Assembly: GCA_003353845.1 (NCBI GenBank)
Contig: PIVT01000038.1
Location: 1 to 36,722, forward strand
Length of the DNA stretch: 36,722 nucleotides
Direction: 5' to 3'
Source of the DNA: Pseudomonadota bacterium
Lineage (GTDB): Bacteria > Myxococcota_A > UBA9160 > JADFDR01
In this document: one piece after another, positions 9,595 to 19,360 of the stretch
How positions within the stretch are numbered: the stretch's first letter is position 1
Layout: each line of letters starts with the position of its first letter
Notes under the pieces: model-generated
What the model was told of the DNA's origin: nothing
What the model saw: the letters and a program-made list of their open reading frames with translations, nothing else
The model's database searches: none
Position numbers and translations under genes: made by a program

Positions 9595-12500
9595 TTCACT
9601 GCACCGTTCTTGCTGTTCCAGACACGGGCATTGCGGAACATTCGCATCCAGGGCCCGTCTTCCCCCCAGTTTGCAGGATGCCAGGAATGCTGCACGCTTC
9701 TGAACAAGCGCTCGGGATGGGGCATCATGATAGTGACCCGTCCGTCCCGACTACACAGGCTTGTGATCCCCTGAGGCGAACCATTGGGGTTTTCGGGATA
9801 ATGTTCTGTGGGCTGACCCGCATTATCGATGTAACGCATGGCGACTAAACCACTCGCTGCGCTGTCTTGCAACTGACTCTCGCTCTTGTACTCGGCGCGC
9901 CCTTCACCATGGGCGACAACGATGGGAATCCGGGATCCGGCCATACCCGTGAAGAAAACAGACGGACTCTCCACGATCTCAACGGCCGTAAAACGTGCCT
10001 CGAACTGTTCTGAGTGATTTCGAACAAAGTGCGGCCAGTGCTCGGCGCCCGGGATCAACTCCCTCAAATTCGAAAGCATCTGACAACCGTTGCAAACGCC
10101 CAAAGCAAAGGTTTCTTCCCGGACAAAAAAACTGCGGAAGGCCTCACGCATGGGCTCACTGAACAAAATTCGCTTCGCCCAACCCTCACCAGCACCCAGC
10201 ACATCACCATAGGAGAAACCACCACAGGCGACCAACCCACTAAAGTCGTCCAGGCTCACGCGTCCGCTTTGCAAATCGCTCATGTGAACGTCTATGGCCG
10301 CAAAGCCCGCCCGATCGAAGGCCGCGGCCATTTCGATCTGACCGTTGACACCCTGCTCGCGCAAGATGGCCACTCTCGGCCGCTGCTGTTCTTTGGAGGG
10401 TAGACCAGCGACGATATTTTCACTGGGATCAAAAGCAAGCCTCACTGGCAAGCCCGGATCGTCTTGGGCACTCAGGCGTTCCAATTCTTGCCGGGCACAT
10501 TCAGGATTGTCTCGCAGGCTCTGCATTTGGTGGCTCGTCGCCGACCAGAGGTTCCGGTAGTAACTCCGTTCCTCCGCTAACACATTGACTGAATCAAACT
10601 CAAAGACCATGCGATCGTCATTTCGCAAGCCACCGATGACATAGCTGCACTCCGACAGTCCCGCCCGTTCAAGGCTTCCCATCACCGACAATTGATCACT
10701 TCGTCGGATTTGTAAGACCGCTCCCAACTCCTCATTAAACAAGATGGAGAGGGGCTCGCTGCCGAGTCCGTCGAGAAAGATTTCAATCCCGGTGTTTCCC
10801 GCAAAAGCCATTTCACACAGGGTTGCAAACAAGCCTCCGTCAGAACGGTCGTGATAAGCCAGCAACATGCCTTCGTGATTCAGCTCTTGAATGACCGAAA
10901 AGAAGCCCTTTAGCAGATTCGGATCATCCAAGTCGGGAGCGCTATCTCCGACCTGCCCGTAGACTTGTGCCAAACCCGAGCCACCGAGCCGATTCTTCCG
11001 CTTTGAAAGATCGATCAAGACCAAGCCCGTCTCTCCCTGATCGGTTTGCAATTGCGGGGTTAGAACCTTACGGGCCTCTGGCACCGGTGCGAAAGCAGTG
11101 ATGATGAGGGACATGGGCGAAGTCACACTCTTTTCCTCACCCTGCTCCGCCTGCCAAACCGTACGCATGGACATGGAATCCTTGCCCACCGGGATGGTCA
11201 CGGACAATTCGGGGCAGAGTTCCATCCCCACCGCCTTTACCGCGTCGTACAAGGCCGCATCTTCCCCCGGATAACCAGCGGCAGACATCCAATTGGCCGA
11301 TAGCTTGATATCGGAAAGCTGATTAATCGGGGCCGCTGTAATATTGGTGATGGCCTCGGCCACGGCCAGACGTGCCGATGCTGCCGGATCAATCAATGCG
11401 ACGGGAGTGCGCTCTCCCATGGCCATGGCCTCTCCGCAATAGCCCTCGAAATCGGAAAGTGTCACGGCCACATCCGCCACGGGAACCTGCCACGGCCCCA
11501 CCATCTGATCGCGTGCGACCAAACCGGTAACCGAACGGTCCCCAATGGTGATCAAAAAGGTTTTGTCGGCCACCGAAGGCAATTGCAACACTCGCTCGGC
11601 GGCCTCTGCCAAATCGACCTTGGAGAGAGCCAAGGCGGGGATGTGGCTTTTCTCCCTTTTTACATCGCGATGCATCTTGGGTGGCTTGCCAAATAGAACC
11701 GAAAGCGGAAGATCGATGGGCATATTCCCAAAGTGTCGATCCGATACCGCAAGGTGAGGTTCTTGCGTGGCTTCCCCCAGTACTGCAAAGGGGCAGCGCT
11801 CGCGCATGGCAATACCCTCAAAGACTTCGTAGCGCGCCTGGTCGATGGCCAGTACGTAACGCTCTTGAGATTCGTTACACCAAATGGCCATGGGTGACAT
11901 GCCGGGCTCGTCATTGGGAATCTCGCGCAGTTCAAAGCGGGCACCGCGATCACTGTCATGCACCAATTCCGGCAGCGCGTTGGACAACCCGCCCGCGCCG
12001 ACATCATGCACCGACACAATGGGGTTCTCCGCACCTAGCTGCCAACAGCCATCGATGACTTCCTGGCAACGACGTTCCATTTCGGGGTTGTCCCGTTGCA
12101 CAGAAGCGAAATCCAGATTTTCACAACTTGCGCCCGAGGCCATGGAAGATGCAGCGCCACCGCCCAAACCGATGAGCATGGCCGGCCCGCCCAAGACAAC
12201 GATCTTGGACCCTGCCGGTATCTTTCCCTTCTCCACATGTTGGGCGCGGATATTGCCCATGCCTCCGGCGATCATAATGGGCTTGTGATAACCGCGAACA
12301 GCATCCCCAGCGGGTCCCGCTGTCTCTTGCTCAAAAGTTCGAAAATATCCGCCCAGGTTCGGACGCCCGAATTCATTATTGAAGGCAGCACCGCCCAAGG
12401 GTCCTTGCGTCATGATTTCCAAGGCCGAAACGATTCGGTCCGGCTTTCCATAATCAACTTCCCAAGGCTGCGGAAGACTGGGAAGCTTTAGATTGGAAAC

Positions 12501-13535
12501 GGAAAAGCCGGTCAAGCCCGCTTTGGGCTTGGCACCCCGGCCCGTGGCCCCCTCGTCACGAATTTCACCTCCAGACCCCGTGCTGGCACCGGGAAACGGT
12601 GAAATGGCCGTGGGGTGATTGTGCGTCTCCACTTTGATCATGATGTGGGCATCTTCGGGATGCCGCGTGTAACAGCCTTTGGCGGAGGGATTGGCGGATG
12701 AATCGCTTGAAGGGAAAAAACGTTGTGCCTTGAAGCCCTCAATCACCGCCGAGTTATCGTGATAGGCAGAAAGAACACCCTCAGGGTGATGATGATAAGT
12801 ATTCCGAATCATTTGAAAGAGAGAGTGCTCTTGAACCTCGCCGTCGATCTTCCAACTGGCGTTAAATATCTTGTGACGGCAATGCTCCGAGTTGGCCTGC
12901 GCAAACATCATGAGCTCAACATCGGTGGGATTTCGCTCCAATTCTTGGAAACTACTCAGCAAGTAATCAATTTCGTCATCGGCCAGGGCCAATCCCAGTT
13001 GTCCATTGGCCTGCACCAGGGCCTCGCGCCCTCGGCCTAAAATTTCGATCTCGAGCACTGGATCCGGTTCGTCGTTCTGAAACAGTAGCTTGGCTGATTC
13101 CATATCTGCCAGAATGATGTGTGTCATACGGTCGTGGAGCAGTGGGTAGAGGGCCTCTAACTCCTCGCTACTAAGCGGCGCATTCTCATGGCATTGAAGA
13201 TCGAAGCACACGCCCCTCTCCAAGCGCTTCACCTGACTCAAACCGCAGCCCAAGGCGATCTCCGTTGCCTTGGACGACCAGGGTGTGATGGTTCCCGGTC
13301 GCGGGACCACCCATACCGGCTGACCTCCGATATCACCACTGGTGTCACGCGGTCCGTAGGTCAGAAGTTTCTCCAAACATTCTCGATCTCCAGCCGTCAG
13401 TGGGCCCTTGAGATCTACAAAATGAATGAAATGCGCCTGTACACTGTTTAGTCGAGGACTTATTTCGCGAAGCGCGCTGAGAAGTCGATCCTGTCGAAAG
13501 GAAGAAAGGGCCGTGGAACCGCGGAGTTGTAGCAT
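9591..13535 (-). CDS. purL: Phosphoribosylformylglycinamidine synthase, single-chain
   Basis: This enzyme catalyses the fourth step of de novo purine synthesis: FGAR plus glutamine and ATP gives FGAM. At 1,314 residues it is the long form (about 1,295 in E. coli) in which the synthetase and the glutaminase are fused. Visible features are the N-terminal [27 protein letters not shown], the ATP/FGAR-binding [21 protein letters not shown], and a C-terminal class I glutamine amidotransferase. The amidotransferase has its nucleophile Cys1148 in GVCNGCQM and the His-Glu of PHPERLFR. The ATG at 13535 is chosen because the family begins M-x-x-L-R-G. An ATG at 13574 would add 13 residues without a ribosome-binding site. 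It is transcribed alone and convergent with the diguanylate cyclase gene. Confidence 0.98.
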   Translation of the reverse strand: MLQLRGSTALSSFRQDRLLSALREISPRLNSVQAHFIHFVDLKGPLTAGDRECLEKLLTYGPRDTSGDIGGQPVWVVPRPGTITPWSSKATEIALGCGLSQVKRLERGVCFDLQCHENAPLSSEELEALYPLLHDRMTHIILADMESAKLLFQNDEPDPVLEIEILGRGREALVQANGQLGLALADDEIDYLLSSFQELERNPTDVELMMFAQANSEHCRHKIFNASWKIDGEVQEHSLFQMIRNTYHHHPEGVLSAYHDNSAVIEGFKAQRFFPSSDSSANPSAKGCYTRHPEDAHIMIKVETHNHPTAISPFPGASTGSGGEIRDEGATGRGAKPKAGLTGFSVSNLKLPSLPQPWEVDYGKPDRIVSALEIMTQGPLGGAAFNNEFGRPNLGGYFRTFEQETAGPAGDAVRGYHKPIMIAGGMGNIRAQHVEKGKIPAGSKIVVLGGPAMLIGLGGGAASSMASGASCENLDFASVQRDNPEMERRCQEVIDGCWQLGAENPIVSVHDVGAGGLSNALPELVHDSDRGARFELREIPNDEPGMSPMAIWCNESQERYVLAIDQARYEVFEGIAMRERCPFAVLGEATQEPHLAVSDRHFGNMPIDLPLSVLFGKPPKMHRDVKREKSHIPALALSKVDLAEAAERVLQLPSVADKTFLITIGDRSVTGLVARDQMVGPWQVPVADVAVTLSDFEGYCGEAMAMGERTPVALIDPAASARLAVAEAITNITAAPINQLSDIKLSANWMSAAGYPGEDAALYDAVKAVGMELCPELSVTIPVGKDSMSMRTVWQAEQGEEKSVTSPMSLIITAFAPVPEARKVLTPQLQTDQGETGLVLIDLSKRKNRLGGSGLAQVYGQVGDSAPDLDDPNLLKGFFSVIQELNHEGMLLAYHDRSDGGLFATLCEMAFAGNTGIEIFLDGLGSEPLSILFNEELGAVLQIRRSDQLSVMGSLERAGLSECSYVIGGLRNDDRMVFEFDSVNVLAEERSYYRNLWSATSHQMQSLRDNPECARQELERLSAQDDPGLPVRLAFDPSENIVAGLPSKEQQRPRVAILREQGVNGQIEMAAAFDRAGFAAIDVHMSDLQSGRVSLDDFSGLVACGGFSYGDVLGAGEGWAKRILFSEPMREAFRSFFVREETFALGVCNGCQMLSNLRELIPGAEHWPHFVRNHSEQFEARFTAVEIVESPSVFFTGMAGSRIPIVVAHGEGRAEYKSESQLQDSAASGLVAMRYIDNAGQPTEHYPENPNGSPQGITSLCSRDGRVTIMMPHPERLFRSVQHSWHPANWGEDGPWMRMFRNARVWNSKNGAVN

Positions 13536-13634
13536 CGCTCGTCGATCTCGCTCTGTGCAAAAGGGAACTCGCATTTTACTGTTCGAATTCGAGTTCAGGT
13601 AGGGTCAAGTGGGTCCAATCGCCCTTCAAATTTG

Positions 13635-13664
13635 ATTCTAGAGGTACTTTTTAAAGTTTTTTAA
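13635..13664 (-). promoter_or_regulatory. Candidate purL promoter
   Basis: On the minus strand TTAAAA (13659-13664) is followed after 18 bases by TAGAAT (13635-13640). This would give a leader of roughly 90 nucleotides before the purL ATG at 13535. The -10 is good and the -35 is weak. No PurR-type palindrome was recognised. Confidence 0.25.
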
Positions 13665-14140
13665 CTCGGTGTCATGATGGTTTCAGGCAAAACCAAAGAA
13701 TGCCGGGCCGACTCAAAAGGCAGACAACCAACACCGAAGCCATCCCTGAGACCCCAAAAAAACTTAATAACACCTTCATGTGAGTTTCTGTTTGCTGAAT
13801 TTATCAAATGGGAAAGTTCTCGTTTTTTTCAATTTTGAATTCTGATTGCCGTCTGCCTGTAAGCCCTGATTCATGTGACAGGGCTAGTTCTGTTAGCCCC
13901 GGTGAATTCATCGTCCGATTAGAAATTAGTAAGAATAGTGCGATATACACTAGTTTGTGGTATTTATGAGTTCAACTGCGATACAGGTATCTGTTGAATT
14001 GACGTGTTAGGGCGACTCGAACATCCATTAATATTGTGTTGTAATGTTAGAGATTGAATGAATCTGACAGTGTGTCAGGGCAAATAGTTTGAAAAACAGT
14101 GTTTTTATATGCCAAGAAGTGCCAAATTCAAGAGAATACC

Positions 14141-14174
14141 GGATCGTATATTAAGTTGATTCGATCCAATATAC
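14141..14174. promoter_or_regulatory. Interleaved inverted repeats upstream of the RHH gene
   Basis: GGATC (14141-14145) directly followed by GTATATT (14146-14152) is mirrored by GATCC (14163-14167) directly followed by AATATAC (14168-14174). Both pairs are perfect inverted repeats, but in crossed order, so they cannot form one simple hairpin. GATCCAAT recurs at 14195-14202, 32 bp after its copy at 14163-14170. The position, 80-110 bp before a ribbon-helix-helix gene, would suit a binding site for that protein or another regulator. This is inference only. Confidence 0.25.
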
Positions 14175-14254
14175 ACATAGATGCAAACCACTGTGATCCA
14201 ATGGGGGCGCGAAATGCAACCTGAGGCCACAGACTAAAAAGCAGGTGGACTATA

Positions 14255-14545
14255 ATGGCCGTTAGAAAAAAGAAGGCGACTAAGAAAAAGGCAACAAAAA
14301 AAGCAGCTGGCAAGAAGAAAGCAACAAAGAAGAAGCCAGCGAGTTGGGGGGGGCGACGTAGAGGCGCAGGACGTCCTATCGGTTCCGGCAAGGGCCCCTC
14401 ACCCGATGCACGTTATAACAGGGTGGCCGTGATGTTTAACAATACCGAAATCAAAGCCCTTAAAGCCTTGGCTTCCAAGGATGGGCTTCCTATTGCAACT
14501 GTTGCTTACAACCTGATCGCCCGTAATTTGAAGCGAAAGAGTTGA
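14255..14545 (+). CDS. Lysine-rich ribbon-helix-helix DNA-binding protein
   Basis: This small basic protein of 96 residues has three parts. Residues 2-28 are almost only Lys, Ala and Thr in AxKKK-type repeats, like bacterial histone H1-like tails. Residues 32-47 (GGRRRGAGRPIGSGKG) resemble the GGRRxGAGRP motif and AT-hook cores found at the start of many phage and plasmid DNA-binding proteins. Residues 54-93 read as a ribbon-helix-helix fold: a strand RVAVMF, a first helix NTEIKALKALASKDG and a second helix IATVAYNLIARNLK. I infer a nucleoid-associated or regulatory DNA-binding protein, with the RHH part dimerising on DNA. AGGTGG lies 7 bases before the ATG. It stands alone in AT-rich DNA and is closed by a strong terminator. 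Confidence 0.85.
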   Translation: MAVRKKKATKKKATKKAAGKKKATKKKPASWGGRRRGAGRPIGSGKGPSPDARYNRVAVMFNNTEIKALKALASKDGLPIATVAYNLIARNLKRKS

Positions 14546-14600
14546 TCGCCATCCAGGATAACGCTTTGGTCAACGAGGCTCTTTTTCGCTGATCAAACAA

Positions 14601-14638
14601 AACCGCCGAGCAAAGTTCCTTTGCTCGGCGGTTTTTTT
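14601..14638. terminator. Strong bidirectional Rho-independent terminator
   Basis: A perfect 15-bp stem (14601-14615 with 14619-14633) and a 3-base TTC loop are followed by a T run to 14638. On the other strand the stem is followed by a T-rich GTTTTGTTT stretch, so it can serve both the RHH gene (ends 14545) and the convergent pntB (ends 14683). Confidence 0.93.
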
Positions 14639-14682
14639 GTCTGGTCTTTTTGTCTGGAGACAGTTTTCCTGGCCAGCAGCCC

Positions 14683-16068
14683 CTAAAGCTCTTTCAGCCC
14701 CTCCAAGATCTCCTGCACGGCCTTCTTGCCGTCCCCGAAGAACATCAACGTATTGTCCATGGCGAACAAGGGGTTCTGAATACCGGCAAAGCCAGGACTG
14801 AGACTGCGCTTGATCACAACCACTGTGCGGGCCTTGTCCACATCCAAAATCGGCATACCCGCGATGGGGCTTTCGGGGTCCGTCCGGGCGGCGGGATTCA
14901 CCACGTCGTTAGCACCGACCACAATCACTACATCCGTCTGGCTGAATTGGGGATTGATGAGGTCCATCTCCAAGAGTTGCTCATAAGGGACGTTGGCTTC
15001 GGCCAGGAGCACGTTCATGTGACCCGGCATACGACCTGCGACGGGATGAATTCCGTACAACACCTCAATCCCCCGCGCCTCCAATTCCTCCGCAACTTCG
15101 CGAATCACGTGTTGGGCTTGCGCTACAGCCAGACCGTAACCGGGAACCACTACAACCTTCTGGGCTGTTTCCAGAATCATGGCAACTTCGTCGCCCGAGG
15201 TCGCCTTGACGCGCCCGGTGTAGATATCGTCCTCTTCACCCACCTGTAACGCCTGGGCCAGGCCGAACAAAACGTCTGTCAGCGACCGGTTCATGGCTTT
15301 GCACATGATGGCCGTGAGTACCAAGCCGGAAGCACCCACCAGGGAACCGGCAATAATCAACACATTATTGCCAATCACAAACCCTGTGGCAGCGGCCGCC
15401 AACCCGGAATAAGAGTTGAGCAAGGCGATGACGACAGGCATGTCCGCCCCGCCGATGGGAAGGACCAAGAGCACGCCCAGTAGCGCTGCAACGCCGATCA
15501 AGGCCCAGTACACCTGAGGCTCCGGAGAGACAAAGAGGTAGGCACACAGTCCCACACTGACCAGAGCGAGCAACACATTGAAAGGTTTGTGTCCGGGAAA
15601 GGAGATGGTCCCGCCCGAGATTTTTTCCGCCAACTTCAAGAAGGCCACCATGCTACCCGTAAACGTCACCGAACCAATGAGGCCCGATGCGCCCGTGGCC
15701 ACCGTCGACTGTGCATACTCAGAACCCACCATGGCAGGCAATATACCGAGACCCGCGCCGGCGACGAAGACCGAGGCCAAACCACCCGAGCCATTGAACA
15801 AGGCCACGAATTCAGGCATGGAGGTCATTTCCACTTTGATGGCGGAGATCCCACCAATGAGCCCACCAATCACCAATCCAATGATGATCCCTTGGAAATC
15901 GACAATGCCTTTGTCGAAGAGAACGGCGACACTGGCCACCAGCATTCCGGCCGCGCCCAAAAGGTTTCCACGCACAGCCGTTTTGGGATGCGTCAGGCCC
16001 TTCAAGCCAAGAATAAACAGAATGGAGGCGACGAGATACGCCAGCATAAGTCCTGAATCGAGGTTCAT
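14683..16068 (-). CDS. pntB: NAD(P) transhydrogenase subunit beta
   Basis: This 461-residue subunit matches PntB (462 in E. coli). The N-terminal part has about nine membrane helices forming the proton channel. The C-terminal soluble domain III binds NADP(H) and contains VVVPGYGLAVAQAQHVIREVAEELEARGIEVLYGIHPVAGRMPGHMNVLLAEANVPY, read here as consecutive short motifs, then VVIVVGANDVVNPAA and the SPIAGMPILDV loop. With the alpha subunits it couples hydride transfer from NADH to NADP+ to proton entry across the inner membrane. It lies 3 bases after pntA2. A GGAGGCGG sequence before the ATG acts as ribosome-binding site and overlaps the end of pntA2. The operon ends at the bidirectional terminator at 14601-14638. 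Confidence 0.98.
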   Translation of the reverse strand: MNLDSGLMLAYLVASILFILGLKGLTHPKTAVRGNLLGAAGMLVASVAVLFDKGIVDFQGIIIGLVIGGLIGGISAIKVEMTSMPEFVALFNGSGGLASVFVAGAGLGILPAMVGSEYAQSTVATGASGLIGSVTFTGSMVAFLKLAEKISGGTISFPGHKPFNVLLALVSVGLCAYLFVSPEPQVYWALIGVAALLGVLLVLPIGGADMPVVIALLNSYSGLAAAATGFVIGNNVLIIAGSLVGASGLVLTAIMCKAMNRSLTDVLFGLAQALQVGEEDDIYTGRVKATSGDEVAMILETAQKVVVVPGYGLAVAQAQHVIREVAEELEARGIEVLYGIHPVAGRMPGHMNVLLAEANVPYEQLLEMDLINPQFSQTDVVIVVGANDVVNPAARTDPESPIAGMPILDVDKARTVVVIKRSLSPGFAGIQNPLFAMDNTLMFFGDGKKAVQEILEGLKEL

Positions 16069-16071
16069 GCC

Positions 16072-16350
16072 CTACCGCCTCCCTTTAAACATGGAGAGCA
16101 TGCGATGGGTTACCAGGAAACCGCCGATGCAATTAATGGTGGCCAAGACCACTGCCGCGATCCCTAAATAGCGCGGGATCTCCACATCACTGCCGGCCCA
16201 GAGCAGAGCGCCGACAATGGTAATGCCGGAGATCGCATTGGAACCCGACATCAAGGGGGTGTGCAAAGTCGGTGGAATCTTCGTAATGATCTCGAAGCCA
16301 ACGAACACCGCTAGCGCAAATACCGTGAGATAGATGATCAACATCTCCAT
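16072..16350 (-). CDS. pntA2: NAD(P) transhydrogenase subunit alpha part 2 (membrane part)
   Basis: This 92-residue membrane protein corresponds to the C-terminal membrane segment of E. coli PntA. It is encoded separately, as in Rhodospirillum rubrum, where it is called pntAB. It has three hydrophobic helices, with the conserved FEIITKIPPTLHTPLMSGSN and AISGITIVGALL. It forms part of the proton-translocating domain II together with PntB. Its ATG overlaps the stop of pntA1 by one base (16350), which favours coupled translation. Confidence 0.97.
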   Translation of the reverse strand: MEMLIIYLTVFALAVFVGFEIITKIPPTLHTPLMSGSNAISGITIVGALLWAGSDVEIPRYLGIAAVVLATINCIGGFLVTHRMLSMFKGRR

Positions 16351-17561
16351 CAGTTCGCTCCTCCTTCGTCAGTTTCGCTGGCTGGCTTCTCTGCTGGTTT
16401 CTCTAGAGGAGCCAAGCCGACAATTTCGCGTACGCGGGGGTGAACAATCTCGCCACCCGTACACACCAGACAACCTTCGATGACATCGTTTCCCATATCG
16501 ATCTCTAGTTGTCCGTCTTTCAGAAACTCTTTCAACAAGGTCGTTACGTTACTCGAGTACATTTGACTGGCGTGATACGGCATGGTCGTGGCCAGATTCA
16601 CCGGACCTAAAATCGTGACGCCGTGGGCCACTGTGGTCTCGCCGGGTTGGGTCAAAGCACAGTTGCCGCCGCGCTCGGAAGCCAGGTCGACAATGACCGA
16701 CCCGGGTGCCATACCCCGCACCATTTCTTCTGTCACCAAGATGGGTGAAGGCCTGCCGGGGATGGCCGCGGTTGTGATGATGACGTGCTGAGCCGCAATG
16801 ACTTCGGCCATGGCCGCCTGCTGGCGGGCGATGAAGTCTTCGCTTTGCTCTTTTGCGTAGCCGCCTGAATCCTCCGCGCCTTCGGTTTCGATATCGAGTT
16901 CAATGAACTTGGCGCCCAAACTCTCCACTTGCTCCCGGACCACCGGTCGCACGTCGTATCCAGAAACCACCCCACCCAAGCGCTTGGCCGTGGCAATGGC
17001 TTGCAATCCTGCAACACCGGCACCCAGCACCAACACCTTTGCGGGAGCGACGGTTCCAGCCGCCGTCATGAACATGGGGAAGAAGCGCGGCAATTCGGAC
17101 GCAGCCAGGAGAACACCCTTGTAACCTGCCACCGTGGCCAGGGAAGACAAAGCGTCCATGCTCTGCGCACGCGTAATTCGAGGCACCAGTTCCATGGACA
17201 CGGCCGAGACACCTTTTTCGGCTAATTTCTTGATCGCATCATGGGCTAGCAGGGGTTCGTGGAAGGCGATGACCAGCTGTCCGCTGCGCAGTTGATCCAA
17301 GTCCGAGGATCCTGTCTCCGGATTGGCACCTGCACCCTTCATTTGGCAGATCACGTCGGCACTGCCAAACACATCGGCACGCGAAGAGGCGATTTTTGCG
17401 CCGGCGTCGGAATACTCCGCGTCGGGAAAACCTGCCTTGTTGCCAGCACCCGCTTCAATGGTCACTTCGAGACCGAGCTTGATGAGTTGTTTGGTTGAGG
17501 CGGGCGTCAAGGCGACGCAGTTCTCACCCGGAAATATTTCGGTGGGCACACCTACGATCAT
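16350..17561 (-). CDS. pntA1: NAD(P) transhydrogenase subunit alpha part 1 (NAD-binding)
   Basis: This is the soluble NAD(H)-binding domain I of the transhydrogenase, 403 residues from the chosen start, in two Rossmann-like lobes related to alanine dehydrogenase. The start reads MIVGVPTEIFPGENCVALTP. Other landmarks are QMKGAGANPE, the mobile-loop region SMELVPRITRAQSMDALSS, the dinucleotide-binding VLVLGAGVAGLQAIATAKRLG and the late IPGRPSPILVTEEMV. The ATG at 17561 is chosen because AGGAAGG sits 5 bases upstream. In-frame upstream codons to 17654 add non-homologous residues. The E. coli enzyme has parts 1 and 2 fused. The split form here is the three-subunit type. Confidence 0.97.
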   Translation of the reverse strand: MIVGVPTEIFPGENCVALTPASTKQLIKLGLEVTIEAGAGNKAGFPDAEYSDAGAKIASSRADVFGSADVICQMKGAGANPETGSSDLDQLRSGQLVIAFHEPLLAHDAIKKLAEKGVSAVSMELVPRITRAQSMDALSSLATVAGYKGVLLAASELPRFFPMFMTAAGTVAPAKVLVLGAGVAGLQAIATAKRLGGVVSGYDVRPVVREQVESLGAKFIELDIETEGAEDSGGYAKEQSEDFIARQQAAMAEVIAAQHVIITTAAIPGRPSPILVTEEMVRGMAPGSVIVDLASERGGNCALTQPGETTVAHGVTILGPVNLATTMPYHASQMYSSNVTTLLKEFLKDGQLEIDMGNDVIEGCLVCTGGEIVHPRVREIVGLAPLEKPAEKPASETDEGGAN

Positions 17562-17673
17562 TTGAACCTTCCTGTGCATGGTTTTGGGTTTCTTGATCTG
17601 CCCCAGAGACGCGCTGTGAATACAGGAGCACACTGCGAGCGCGCATCTTAGCAAGGGACTTCGAAGTTTCTAC

Positions 17674-17699
17674 ATAATATTTTACTCCATTGATTGGAG
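17674..17699 (-). promoter_or_regulatory. Candidate pnt operon promoter with a palindrome
   Basis: A -10-like TATTAT on the minus strand (17674-17679) lies about 110 bp before pntA1. No good -35 is seen. The short dyad CTCCA-TTGAT-TGGAG (17685-17699) falls where the spacer and -35 would be. It could be a regulator site that also faces the divergent anion transporter gene. This is pattern reading only. Confidence 0.22.
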
Positions 17700-17821
17700 C
17701 GATTTCGGCGGAATTCTTTTATTTTATCAAGACTTACATCTCTACACATGCTGACGGACCGTGAGATTTAGTAACATAACGCTGTTTAAATGTTTTGCTT
17801 TGGTGTTCCCGAAGCGAAGAA

Positions 17822-19360
17822 ATGAGTTTGCCAATGGAAAGAGCAGCTCAAAGCAAGAGACATTCTGTTCAGTGGATCGGGTTCTTCCTCGGCCCGGCCG
17901 CGGGAATTCTGACCCTGCTCTGTTTGCCTCCCGACTACCTCACACAAGAGGGGCAACTGGTGGCCATCACCCAAGCGGGTCGTGTCACAGCGGGCCTGGC
18001 CATCTGGATGGCCGTGTGGTGGATGACGGAAGCCATCCCCATTTACGCGACAGCCCTGCTTCCCGTCACCTTGCTGCCTTTAGCCGGCGCCCTGCCCCTG
18101 GCAAAAGCGGCGGCTCCCTATGCCCACCATTTGATTTTCATGTTCATGGGTGGGTTCATTTTGGCGCTTTCCATGCAACGTTGGGGCCTTCATCGACGCA
18201 TTGCCTTTTTGTCCTTGCAAATCGCGGGTACCCGACCCGGCCAGATTGTTGCAAGTTTCATGGTCCTCACAGCGGTTCTGAGCATGTGGGTTTCCAATAC
18301 CGCCACCGCCATCATGATGACACCCGTCGCCATCAGCATCATCCAGCTGAACGACGCGGAAGGGAAAACAGCCTCAACGACGGATGAAGACAATGGCACC
18401 TTTTCCATTTGCCTCTTACTCGGCATCGCCTACGCCGCTTCCATCGGTGGAACTGCGACACTCATTGGAACACCGCCAAACCTGTTTCTCGCGTCCTATT
18501 ATGAGAGCCAGTTCGGGCAAGAAATTGGCTTCGTGCGCTGGATGGGTGTCGGCCTTCCTTTGGCCCTGTGCTTCCTACCCGTGGCTTGGCTTTTATTAAC
18601 TCGCCTGCTCTACCCACTGTCCCGTACTCCGATTCACGGCAGCGAAGAGTTTCTAAAGCAGGCTTATCAGAAGCTAGGACCCATGAACAAAGGGAGTTGG
18701 GTCACCCTGGTCGTCTTCCTACTAACGGCCAGCCTTTGGATCGGGCGCCCCTTACTTCAAGACCTCTCCATAGCAGGGCGGCATCCCCTAGCGGGTTTGT
18801 CCGATGCCGGTATCGCCATGTTTGGAGCACTGCTTCTATTTATAATCCCCGTCAATATCGCCAAGCGTGAATTCACCATGGATTGGGAAACCGCCCTGGG
18901 CTTGCCCTGGGGATTGCTCCTGCTCTTTGGCGGAGGATTGAGCCTGGCCGCCGCCATTCGCACCAATGGGGTCGGTGAGTTCATTGCGAGCCAGGTCAGT
19001 CTGATTTCAGGCGCTCCGCCCTACTTGATCGTGGTGGCCGTAACCCTGGTGATCATTTTTCTAACGGAACTCACGAGCAACACGGCTACGACAGCCACAT
19101 TCGTGCCCATCCTCGCCAGCCTGGCACCCGCGCTGGGGATGGATCCGGTCCTGCTCATCGTTCCCGCCGCCCTGGCCGCGAGCTGCGCATTCATGCTCCC
19201 TGTGGCTACGCCGCCCAATGCCATCGCCTTCGGCACCGGGCTCATTCGCATTCCCCAGATGACGCGCGCAGGTGTTTATTTAAATGGGGTCGGCGTGATC
19301 TTGATTCCACTATTCACTTATCTCTTGGCTTATCCCTTGCTGAGAATCAGCGCGGGATAG
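17822..19360 (+). CDS. DASS-family (SLC13) sodium:anion symporter
   Basis: This 512-residue inner-membrane transporter belongs to the divalent anion:sodium symporter family, which carries dicarboxylates, citrate or sulfate. The two symmetry-related Ser-Asn-Thr motifs that form the sodium and substrate sites are both present: Ser158-Asn159-Thr160 in VSNTATAIMM and Ser419-Asn420-Thr421 in TSNTATTATF. Other landmarks are AVWWMTEAIPIYATALLPVTLLPL near the N-terminus and GGTATLIGTPPNL after the first motif. About eleven helices can be read. The exact anion cannot be told. The ATG at 17822 follows GAAGCGAAGAA. A TTG at 17795 would add nine unlikely residues. The gene is divergent from the pnt operon. 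Its TAG stop starts the left arm of a long palindrome. Confidence 0.95.
   Translation: MSLPMERAAQSKRHSVQWIGFFLGPAAGILTLLCLPPDYLTQEGQLVAITQAGRVTAGLAIWMAVWWMTEAIPIYATALLPVTLLPLAGALPLAKAAAPYAHHLIFMFMGGFILALSMQRWGLHRRIAFLSLQIAGTRPGQIVASFMVLTAVLSMWVSNTATAIMMTPVAISIIQLNDAEGKTASTTDEDNGTFSICLLLGIAYAASIGGTATLIGTPPNLFLASYYESQFGQEIGFVRWMGVGLPLALCFLPVAWLLLTRLLYPLSRTPIHGSEEFLKQAYQKLGPMNKGSWVTLVVFLLTASLWIGRPLLQDLSIAGRHPLAGLSDAGIAMFGALLLFIIPVNIAKREFTMDWETALGLPWGLLLLFGGGLSLAAAIRTNGVGEFIASQVSLISGAPPYLIVVAVTLVIIFLTELTSNTATTATFVPILASLAPALGMDPVLLIVPAALAASCAFMLPVATPPNAIAFGTGLIRIPQMTRAGVYLNGVGVILIPLFTYLLAYPLLRISAG

Larger units (their letters stand above)
13536..14254. other. AT-rich intergenic stretch between purL and the RHH gene
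   Basis: This stretch of about 720 bp holds no convincing gene. Hand counts of two 60-base lines give 20 and 21 G+C, against 35 in a ClpB line. It contains a candidate purL promoter (13635-13664), a 7-bp stem with a 10-base loop (AGCCCTG at 13862-13868 pairing with CAGGGCT at 13879-13885), a short dyad CTGACA-GTG-TGTCAG (14064-14078), and the interleaved inverted repeats at 14141-14174. I checked it for tRNA-like T-arms on both strands and found none that fold. An unannotated small RNA is possible but not supported. Confidence 0.6.

Noticed and set aside
13575-14254. Possible tRNA or other structured RNA in the AT-rich gap, prompted by TTCGA-like words near 13581 and 14012
   Set aside because: Neither word has a pairable T-stem or an acceptor stem at the right distance on either strand.
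14128-14391. A minus-strand opening rich in Phe, Ala and Val opposite the lysine-rich gene
   Set aside because: It is the complement of the AAG/AAA repeats. Its hydrophobic appearance is an artefact of the opposite strand.
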